The position numbers and the translations under genes were made by a program. DNA of 64,000 nucleotides. It comes from Stenopsyche tienmushanensis (Eukaryota; Arthropoda; Insecta; Trichoptera; Stenopsychidae). The DNA lies in the NCBI GenBank assembly GCA_008973525.1, contig WACJ01000114.1, forward strand, positions 930,001 through 994,000. Reading direction: 5' to 3'. Each line of letters starts with the position of its first letter. Position 1 is the first letter of the stretch. Below, in pieces: positions 11,101 to 18,834 of this stretch. The notes beneath the pieces were generated by a model, which did not search any database, was not told the origin of the DNA, and saw only the letters and a list, made by a program, of their open reading frames with translations.

Positions 11101-14100
11101 CGCATTTATCTGGATAATTATAATTATGTATTGACATATGTCTTATGAGGTGATTTGATCGTGTAAATGTTCGCTCACACACTGAACATACATGAAGCTT
11201 ATGTTTCCGAATTTTTTTGATTCCTCTTTTAATAGTTTTTTTAAGAATGTACACCTTTTTCTAAAAAAAAAAAAACAAATCTGATCATTACATTAAAAAA
11301 CATTAGGAAATTAAGCATTATTTTTATCAGTCCAACATATCAATACCTCTTGCGATATTGACTCATCAAATCCGTTGGAGTCTCCGTCCATGGCATCTGA
11401 ATTAATTCCATTGTTATCTACTTCACTTGTATACGAATCTGTTTTTTCAGTTTTGATGTTTTCTAGATCAATTATCGTAAAAGTAACTGTCTGATCGGAA
11501 TGTTGTTCTGATGCATGCTCTTGAAAATTTGTCACTTCCGTGAATTTCATGTCACAAATGTCACACGCATACATTTTTGTTGGTCCATCATACTAATAAA
11601 AAAACATATCAATGTAAAAATACAAATAATTGAATGAGTAATTTAAGAAAAACATTTTAAAAAAATTACCGCAGGATTGAAAGTCTGGGTGTTATCAACT
11701 TTCAATTCGCTTATATACTGTTCAAATTTTTCTGCAATTATATCTTCTAATCTAACAAAATTTGCTGACACGGAATCGCCTTTGTGACGTTTTGTCGTAT
11801 GATCATTGAAGGATATTTCATCAGGAAATTTCATATCGCAGGTACCGCAACGGTATGGCTTTATTGTATTTTCACATTGTATTCTATTATGCCTGGATAG
11901 CATTTCTTTATTGGGAAACACCTGCAAATATATGTTAATAATCTTCTATCGTACATTATAAATAATCAAAAATAATTCAAAAGCAACTTACTTTATTGCA
12001 TATTTCACATTTGTCTGGATAATTATAATTATGGGTTGACATATGCCTAATGAGATGATTTGATCTTGAAAACATACGGTCGCATATTGAACATTTGTGA
12101 AATTTATGTTTACGAATTTTTTTGATCCCTCTTTTTATTTTTGATTTTATCGTAATCATTTTAGTCTAAAAGAAAATATCATGATTTATTTTAATCCATA
12201 TTACAATTAAAATACGATTCTCAGTTGCTATTCATACTAAGATGATTTTTTTGAAATGTTTTAACACTGAAAATTGATCGTTCATCGTTCATAAAACAGA
12301 AACGTAAATCCACCTCGACTTTGCAACAGTACCAGGCTTTCAATGAAAAAGATGATGAACAATATCATCGAAGCTACAATTTTAAATGGAATATTTAAAG
12401 ATGTACTATTTATTCCGACAGACATGCCATTCAAATTCAAACATTTACGGTTTCCAATGACAGTCGCTATAAGTGTGTGGAGTAAATTTATATGCATGCA
12501 TGGTTCTCACGTGGACAGCTATATATGGTGTGTATGCTCACACATTGGATGGAAAACAAAATATATCGTGTATCCAAACAGAATAAACAGAATTAAACCA
12601 CAAACATTTTCTTTCTTTGAATGGCAACGCATGCTGGATACTCTCAATATATACAAAACCTTTTTATCAGCTGGATCTTTAACAGGCACGTGGATCTCGG
12701 GAACGATAAGCATAGGCGGAGTTCTATTGTCATCAGTTTTTGCTTCGCCCATGTACTGATCAAATTTTCCTGCTTTAATATCTTCTATAATGAGCTTTAT
12801 AATATAATCATCAGAAAGAGTTTGTGGATCTGTACCAGAAAGCTGAAACGGTTTCAAAATTTCAATATGGAAGAAATATGTATACGATAGAAACAATAAA
12901 GAAAAAATTATTAAAAGCCAAACCTTTTCATGATTTCCTAATAAAGCTGTTTTTGATTTTAAGTCCACAGTAGCAAAAGGCTCAAAGGAAATATGATTCT
13001 GAAGATGTTTTTTGAGGCAGTTAACATATTTGAATGTCTTATCACATAATTTGCATGTTAACGTCCTACGAACTAAACCAAATACATATTAAGAAAAATA
13101 AGTCATTTCAACTAACAATATATATATATTTAATTTTCTTAGTAATAGATTTTCCCGTTAGGAATGTTCATATTTATCGATTTATCATTTAACCTCTTCT
13201 ATATTTACGATTTTTTTCCCCCTGATAAATGATGCTGCATTGATATAAATAAATGATAATCGGAAAGAGCAAGGCCAGGAGCATAAGGTGGATGTGGTAT
13301 CGTTAGCCAATCGAGTTCCATTAATTTGTTTTCGGTCATCTTTGATTTCTAAGGTCGCTCATTATCATGTTGCTAAAGAATTTGGCAACGGTTGACGACA
13401 CCTAGCCTCTTCGTCCTCAATGTCACTTTTAAATTATCTAATTGTGAACAATAAATCTCCCTCGTTATGTTTTGATCATATGAATGGACTTCATGGTAGA
13501 TTATCCCTTTGGAGTCCCACTATACATTTAACCTTTTCGTTAGTGAGCAAATTTAAAATCGATGAAGTCGTTGATGTCATAATCGCTTTACACCGATTAC
13601 TTTCTGTCAGCTCCTAATCAGCGTAAGACAATCTTCAATTCGAGGCAGAGTCAATTGTAAATGAACACTTGATAGTGCATACAAGACCACGTCATTTCTT
13701 TACATAAACAATGCACAAAAAATCGATTCAAGTGCTCCTCCTTTAGAAGGAAATGATAATTGGACAAAGACTCATTCAACATGCAGCGAAGAACAGCAAG
13801 CAGTTAAATAAACAAACACTCTCGATAACACACAATATTCGGTCGTTTCTTTGCGTAAACAAATAACACACTTGAAATCGAAATCATTATAAGTCGATAA
13901 ATTTGGGCTTAACGATCTATACAATCCTGCGATGCATTGGAGAAAGCTCTCCGTCTCAGTCTCCTGAACTGCGCTAAGTTCTCTCTGTCTCTGTTCGCCT
14001 CGGAGCTTCAATGCTCTTTCTGAATAGTGAAGGTCATATCGAAGACCCTTCGATAATACTCCTTAAAAGGTTAAAAGAGATTTTTTACTGTTAGATCCGG

Positions 14101-17100
14101 TCGAGGGATTGGTTTCTTTACCTGCCCCTTTGAAAGCCATTGTCTTTTGCGTTTTTGATTTGAGTACAACACCCACTTTTCATCATCAGTTACAAAATAG
14201 TGTAAAAACACACAAAAATACAAATCCCCTGTTTTGTCATTCTTATTTTTTTCCTATTTATAGACACAACTGATGGTCAAAAAGTAAGTATGAAAAAAAA
14301 CGACATTCCTAACGCAACAACCTAATATTACTACTATTTAGTAACTCGATTTGAAATCTTATTTTTTTTTAAACTATAAATCCAATAAAATTTCCAATTA
14401 TACACTTTCAATTCTACAGATCTAAGGTATATTAACCCTTTGGCTGCTAAATAATGATATATGAACCAACCTGTTCTATACATATACAATTGAATTAACC
14501 CCAATGAAGGTGGTACGAGGCATGTCCAGAAAATGAGTATTCAATTTTTTATAAATCGAAAAGGAGATACAAACTTCTTAGCATTCCATGGATTCACCAG
14601 GTGGATGCCGTGCCATTTTTATTGTGTGGTCTTTAGGTATGTTTGTTTCCCATGGTATAGTAAGTTCCGCAAGTACTATACATTTGATTTTTCTTGAGAA
14701 GAGGAATATGTCCGGTCTGGATGACGAAACACCCACATCCTCTGGGATTTTATAGTGTTTCTCATGTATATCTTATTTATGCTTGGTTTTGGGTTTCAAC
14801 GCTGAACCTTCATTTATAAAATTCACGTATATATTTATAATTAAATTACAAACGTACATGAAACACTATTTTTCGCTTTGTCAGCTTTAAATTTATAACA
14901 CTTGTATACATTAGTACGATTCATCATACCATCCCCATAAACAGTTTTGATTTCATTAAAAATCTGAAATGGCGCATTTACTTTTGCGAGAAGAAACTGG
15001 ATTATGTTTCTCATTTCAGAGCTTGCGGGATTCAGAATAGAGACACTAATTTCGACACGTCACCACAACAGTTTACAATCAACTGAGACAAATAACCGTG
15101 CATTCGCCTTCCAAAACCTTAGCCTTGAATGCAGTATTACCGCTCTGTCGAAAACAAAAACCACAGTGCATCAAAGCATCAGTACTCTTACTTTATGGAT
15201 ATGCCTCGTAATAAAATAATATATTACTATATTTTTTTCCCAAATAATTATTCAGTAGTATTTCTCATCTGTATATTAAAAAACATCATAGCAACCAAAG
15301 GGTTAAAGAGTTCTACAAAAATACTTCATTTTGCAAAAAATTTGATTAAATCTTCTTTCGTTAACTTACTATCTGTCCGGTATCTTTGTTGTTTATGATT
15401 ATCTAATTTCTTTGAAAAATCTTCATCATCAGTATCCTTTAATTTCTTATTCGCAATGACTTTTAAATCTATAAAAATATTTAATAAATATAACCAACCA
15501 ATACACATAAAATTATATATATATGAATAGACATATTATCCTTAAAAAATACACAACAGTAAATATCTACATTAATCAGCTATGTTTGAATGCTTTATCG
15601 TAAATGGATTTGAAATTACATTGATGTTTTACTAGAAATAAATGAATTATTCACTTCTTTCTAAACACCCTCTTATAACGAAGGATGTAAATCTCTGTTT
15701 TTTATAGATTTTACTAAACATCCACAATTCGTAGACGAATTTTCAAATTGCTATTTACCTTTCAATGGTTTAAAATCATCTGAATCATCCGATTGGTCAT
15801 CTGCTGTATTATTGGGTGATTCGTTATAACTATTCTTCATTTGATATTCAAAATTTTCATTTTGATCCTCAGTCTTAACAACGATATTGTTATCGCCATG
15901 GGTAAAATCTTTTTCCTAGATAGGTGGACATTGATAAGATGTAAACATTCTATAAATATGATTTTTCAGAAAAGAATAATAAAATCATCTTACCTCCTCC
16001 TCCTTGATAGAATCTTCTACAATTAAAAGAGGGCGACATTTCCTTTGTGCGATATAATCTCTCAATTTAGCGTCCACTTTTTCAGCTTGTAATTTAAAAG
16101 AAAACGCATTTGTCAAAGTATTCAAGCAATTGTAGCAAATATGTATAGGAAGACCATCATCTTCTAAGACCTGAAATAAAAATCTTGCTTTCAAACGTTG
16201 TAATATATTTATATTAAAAGAATCAAATTCTTAGGTATTAATGGTAATAGCGGTGAAACAAAGACCAAATTTTTTATCCGCGAGCATTAACTTGATTTAT
16301 TTATGGGCATATGGGTAGTACCAGTGGCGGATTTGGACACAAGGGTTGGGATTGGGTCCGTCAAAAAAATTTGATCAAGAGGGGGTCCGCGAAAGAAATT
16401 TTGCCCAAGAAGGGACCGCAGACTAAATAAGTCTAAGAACCGCTGGTTTAAACAATAATGTATTTCAATAACATGTTTTTATTTAAAAATTACATTTTTC
16501 CATTGTGTGGATCTTTGAAAGCAGTCTCCAATATGGAGTCCTGGTTTACGACTACACTTCTTTCGGTAACTTCCTTTTTGCCATTTTGGAGAATTATTTT
16601 GGAATATCTTAACAAGTGAGAATGCCTAATTACAGTTAAACGTAATTTGTAAAGTTTTATTTGAAATTTTGCAAAGTATCTCTGAAGCTTGTCGATTTCT
16701 TCATTCTCAAAAGGCGACTGACTCGCCACGGTGTTTTGCAAGGCAAGTGTGGAACGACCACATTTTTTTATATTATATTTCGTTATCTCTGATTTTCGTG
16801 ACAATGTTTTGGTTCGTGATAAGGTCACTTAGACAAAAGTGCAGCAAATTGCTAGAAAAATAGACAACCTTCATTTGAATGGTTATTTGAGTTGCTGACA
16901 GCTTTTCGAGAAAAAATGGAAATTGAAATGCCGGCTAAAATCTGGTATATGCTTTGGATTCAATTATAACAACAAAAACAATCCTACATGAGTGTGTAAA
17001 TTTCCATGCTGGTGCGGAACCGCATATGAAGTAGTTAATTGGTAATGGACTTTGTCAGTTGAATAACGACGAAGACAATCTAATAGATTGTTTTCAAAGC

Positions 17101-17850
17101 ACTGCAATTTAAATTATTAGTTTGTGGATATTATCGCATTGCAAATAAATAGCTTTTATCTCGTTGAAATGAATATTTTTACCATTTATTATATATAAAA
17201 ACTGTTTACTATTTCGAATTCAATTAGATTATTATACACATATCTAGAAATTATAGTATTTTTACACGTCATTTAAGGAATGAAAAAAATTGATTTAAAT
17301 TAACTTTAGCATGAATGTGATGAAATAAAATATTACATATAAAAATGTATTTTGGTTGTTGGAATGGTTTATAACTATACACTATATAATAATTGTGAGG
17401 ATTTAGGATTGTTTATATCTAAATAGTATTCAGAAAATCAAGTTTAAATTCATGTTTAATGACAGATAAAGTAGTTATGTCGATATATTTAAGAAAATAT
17501 AGATTTTATACAAACCGTTTATGAGTTTATACTCCACTAAACACTCTTTGATTATTATTTTTATTTATAAATTGTATTTTAATTAAAAACATATTTCGTA
17601 GCGAGGCGCCAGGCTCAAGCGATAAGAAAATATAAGTGTCTCCGCTTATATGTTGACAATAACATTACAAAATTCCCCATGTCATTACCTTCAATTGTGT
17701 ACAGGATGTGACCATCTTAGTAATGCAGACATCATTCAAATTATTTTCACTCAAAAACATGGAGCGCATCTGTTCTCCTTCTCGGAGACACGTCCTACAC
17801 ACTCGGTCCAAATTGATCTCCAAACCATTGTTGCCGTCCGTTTCTGCCAT
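5000..17850 (-). CDS. ZAD-type C2H2 zinc-finger protein, 16 coding exons
   Basis: Predicted nuclear DNA-binding protein of 897 residues. Coding exons, in order: 17850-17689, 16170-15994, 15915-15759, 15468-15370, 13072-12924, 12842-12660, 12165-11992, 11921-11670, 11592-11347, 11260-11087, 9157-8925, 8841-8740, 8661-8507, 8431-8348, 8119-7941, 5167-5000 (stop 5002-5000). All introns are GT-AG and every junction keeps phase; fingers split by introns reconstitute exactly. The N-terminal ZAD has Cys18, Cys21, Cys66 and Cys69. An acidic linker follows, then 15 zinc fingers from about residue 205 to 865, two of them C2HC, and a short acidic tail. The start at 17850 has A at -3 and G at +4. ZAD proteins form dimers through the ZAD; the DNA target and role of this one are unknown. 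Exons 7-8 and 10-11 are a tandem internal duplication. A donor at exon 6 (GTTTTG) and at exon 14 (GTTGCT) are weak. Introns hold many transposons. Confidence 0.88.
5168..7940 (-). other. last intron of the zinc-finger gene
   Basis: AT-rich intron. A CAGTGTTCCCCAACCTTTTT string near 6977 resembles a hAT (Charlie-type) terminal repeat, but I found no matching right end. A less AT-rich block at about 7180-7430 has two short open frames, with no recognisable domain or splice context. The rest is featureless. Confidence 0.45.
7941..8841 (-). CDS. exons 12-15: C-terminal zinc-finger array
   Basis: Exons 8841-8740, 8661-8507, 8431-8348 and 8119-7941 encode a close-packed array. It has several TGEKP-type linkers ([44 protein letters not shown]), the sign of fingers that bind adjacent DNA triplets. 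Four of the introns in this region interrupt fingers, and the joined sequences restore C-x2-C-x12-H-x3-H exactly, which strongly supports the model. Finger specificity cannot be read reliably by eye. Confidence 0.87.
8925..11592 (-). CDS. exons 9-11: second copy of the duplicated finger module
   Basis: Exon 9 (11592-11347) has finger [22 protein letters not shown] followed by an acidic spacer, and looks like a partial third copy of the exon 8 pattern. Exon 10 (11260-11087, 58 residues) repeats exon 7: [34 protein letters not shown]. Exon 11 (9157-8925) repeats exon 8: [11 protein letters not shown]....C, CSTCDIKF, and then continues into [10 protein letters not shown], the first half of the next finger. 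The 1.9-kb intron between exons 10 and 11 contains a mariner and two copies of a TTAA MITE. Confidence 0.85.
9239..9965 (+). mobile_element. mariner-like element A, degenerate
   Basis: It begins CGTTAGGAATGCCG and then TTTTTTCATACTTACTTTTT, an end shared with two other copies in the window (13155-14315 and 28996-29358). The coding part starts with a TCCP-like [10 protein letters not shown] segment and contains [13 protein letters not shown], the mariner HTH-end motif. It finishes with [12 protein letters not shown] catalytic-block remnants and a LNRWEK C-terminus. Stops and frameshifts make it inactive. It sits in the intron between exons 10 and 11 of the zinc-finger gene, in the opposite orientation. 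Confidence 0.78.
10040..10277 (-). mobile_element. TTAA MITE, copy 1 (deleted)
   Basis: A 238-bp shortened member of a 540-550-bp family. It is flanked by TTAA at 10036-10039 and 10278-10281. It keeps the GGAGTACTATC end block and the ATCGATTTTAAATTTGCTCA end block but lacks the central half. TTAA duplication and CC(C/T)(T/C)T-type ends point to a piggyBac-superfamily non-autonomous element. Confidence 0.75.
10408..10955 (-). mobile_element. TTAA MITE, copy 2 (full length)
   Basis: A 548-bp copy flanked by TTAA at 10404-10407 and 10956-10959. One end is GCTCACTAACGAAAAGG, the reverse complement of the start of copies 3 and 4. It lies only 126 bp from copy 1, in the same orientation, inside the intron between exons 10 and 11 of the zinc-finger gene. 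Short open frames inside the element recur in other copies but carry no domain, so I treat the family as non-coding. Confidence 0.85.
11670..12165 (-). CDS. exons 7-8: first copy of the duplicated finger module
   Basis: Exon 7 (12165-11992, 58 residues) begins with a basic stretch [11 protein letters not shown], then finger [21 protein letters not shown] and the first half of the next finger, CEICNK. Exon 8 (11921-11670, 84 residues) completes it as [16 protein letters not shown], a C2HC finger, adds [17 protein letters not shown] and ends with an acidic spacer. Compare exons 10-11. By eye exon 7 and exon 10 are the same length and match at about 43 of 58 residues. Confidence 0.85.
12660..13072 (-). 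CDS. exons 5-6: first finger and acidic spacer
   Basis: Exon 5 (13072-12924) carries finger 1, [21 protein letters not shown], a canonical C2H2. Exon 6 (12842-12660) is an acidic spacer containing [11 protein letters not shown]. It resembles the spacer in exon 8 ([11 protein letters not shown]) and suggests that exon 6 is a decayed part of the repeated module. An intronic mariner with a nested MITE and a piggyBac-type element separate exon 5 from exon 4. Confidence 0.82.
13155..14315 (-). mobile_element. mariner-like element B, interrupted by a MITE
   Basis: The right end reads inward CGTTAGGAATGTCG then TTTTTTTCATACTTAC, matching copies A and C. The left end is CGTTAGGAATGTTC, so short inverted repeats flank about 1.16 kb. 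The minus strand carries transposase remnants: the DYHLF-x-SMQHHL-type catalytic block near 13225-13270 and the N-terminal region beyond 14071. The MITE at 13532-14070 splits it; without it the element would be about 620 bp, so it also has internal deletions. It lies in the intron between exons 4 and 5 of the zinc-finger gene. Confidence 0.75.
13532..14070 (+). mobile_element. TTAA MITE, copy 3, nested in mariner B
   Basis: 539 bp, flanked by TTAA at 13528-13531 and 14071-14074. It starts CCTTTTCGTTAGTGAGC and ends GGAGTATTATCG-reverse-complement followed by AAAAGG. It is nearly identical along most of its length to copies 2 and 4. The surrounding sequence on both sides is mariner, so this insertion is younger than that element. 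Confidence 0.88.
14436..15302. mobile_element. piggyBac-type non-autonomous element, 867 bp
   Basis: It is flanked by TTAA at 14432-14435 and 15303-15306. Ends are CCCTTTGGCTGCTA and, inverted, CCCTTTGGTTGCTA, so 13 of 14 terminal bases match. CCCTTT plus TTAA is the piggyBac signature. No transposase is encoded. The minus strand near 14640-14760 reads [10 protein letters not shown]...[10 protein letters not shown], which resembles a segment near the end of some non-LTR retrotransposon reverse-transcriptase polyproteins, so the element may have captured foreign sequence. It lies in the intron between exons 4 and 5 of the zinc-finger gene. Confidence 0.82.
15370..15915 (-). CDS. linker exons 3-4 of the zinc-finger gene
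   Basis: Exon 3 (15915-15759) and exon 4 (15468-15370) encode an unstructured acidic linker, residues about 114-198, with runs such as [10 protein letters not shown] and DTDDEDF, followed by a basic patch. Phase is 1 at the end of each and fits the next exon. No domain recognised; such linkers separate the ZAD from the finger array in this family. Confidence 0.8.
15994..17850 (-). CDS. ZAD exons 1-2 of the zinc-finger gene
   Basis: Exon 1 (17850-17689, 54 residues) holds VCRTCL, the first zinc-binding pair (Cys18, Cys21). Exon 2 (16170-15994, 59 residues) begins [16 protein letters not shown], with the second pair (Cys66, Cys69), and continues into the alpha-helical part [13 protein letters not shown]. 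The C-x2-C ... about 44 ... C-x2-C spacing with the D-G-L-P-x-x-I-C-x-x-C sequence is diagnostic of ZAD. The phase-0 intron falls inside the domain and contains a SINE (16606-16836) and hAT-like scraps. Confidence 0.88.
16324..16453. repeat. hAT-like terminal scraps
   Basis: CAGTGGCGGATTTGGAC at 16324 and AAGAACCGCTGG near 16436 look like hAT-type ends, and the interior is G-rich. The flanks do not give a convincing 8-bp duplication, so the boundaries are uncertain. Confidence 0.3.
16606..16836. mobile_element. SINE-like repeat, copy 1
   Basis: This shares a block with 31490-31715, including GAAGCTTGTCGATTTCTTC, GGCGACTGACTCGCCACGG, TGGCAAGTGTGGAA-like sequence and AAGGTCACTTAGAC. I judge the two copies about 75-80% alike by eye. 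The second copy has a tRNA-like head, so this is probably the body of a truncated SINE. It sits in the first intron of the zinc-finger gene. Confidence 0.6.
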
Positions 17851-18834
17851 ATTCCAAATGGTCAATATTGATGATAAACATTTAACAAGTTACCATACGC
17901 GGAACTCCCATCGTGCTTGCTTTTTAAATCCGAAAACATGGCCTAAACACCAAGTTGAACGGAACGCAAAGCGTCACATCAAACACCTCTGAATTTAAAA
18001 TAATTCTATGCATAAATAAATCAAATCTTTTTAAATATAAACTAATAATTTAAGAAACTAAAATTATATTTGAAATATAATAAAATGCTTTCACTTAAGA
18101 ATCCGATATCGAAACGATCCAAAACGATTATATTTAATGAAGATAGAAATTAAATAAACGCTTTTATTATTATGATTTAAACATCAAGTCTTATATTTTT
18201 AACAAAACTTCTTTAATGTCTTTATGAATGAAATATATTTTTTAAATTTTGGCAAAATAAACATTTTTTTTAAAAAATTGAAACAATTTATTTTTATATT
18301 TCAAATCATTTTACAAATTTCTATATAATTTTACTATTTCATGTATATCATTTTTAATTCATTTTATTACATATATAAAATATAATGGTTTGAAATGTTT
18401 TTTAAGCCTATTTCAAATATATGAAAAATAAACGCACACTAGATTTATTTAATAAGTTCTTAGTGGAAAAAATATTGTTGTTTCGATTATATTCACAATA
18501 TTCATAATTATAAAATATATAAAAGGCGAGTAAATAAAAAAATATAAGTCGAATGAGCATGGTCAACTTTTTTAACGTGAAGACATGATTCTTATGATAA
18601 CTGACCAGCAGTTGTCATTAGTGCGGCTGATCGTAGACGAGGTGAACATCACAGTTGAAAAATCTGTGTGTGTATCATGAATCTAAATTCAACTATATTT
18701 AACAACTGGATTAAGCCTCTTATCTTGAACCTTGCACTGTATAAAGATTAAGTAGGTTAAGTTTATAAAAAGCAGTTATCTAGTGGTGGATGTGACAATT
18801 TGTTTCAATTAACAGTCTGTGTATCAATTTCAAA
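17851..18834. promoter_or_regulatory. divergent intergenic region between the two host genes
   Basis: 984 bp separate the start codons of the minus-strand zinc-finger gene and the plus-strand transporter gene. It should hold both 5' UTRs and promoters. Most of it is AT-rich with homopolymer runs. The part nearest the transporter (about 18560-18834) is less AT-rich and is probably its 5' UTR. I see no clear TATA box with spacing to an initiator, so transcription starts are not assigned. Confidence 0.6.

Noticed and set aside
12343..12759. 138-codon plus-strand ORF
   Set aside because: It is antisense to exon 6 of the zinc-finger gene and its flanking intron. The minus-strand exon has splice signals and family-like content, the plus frame does not.
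13772..14011. 79-codon minus-strand ORF rich in Glu/Arg, recurring in part at 52004-52288 and 62449-62640
   Set aside because: It lies inside the TTAA MITE and recurs at the same place in other copies with changes that do not preserve the frame. No domain; not a gene.
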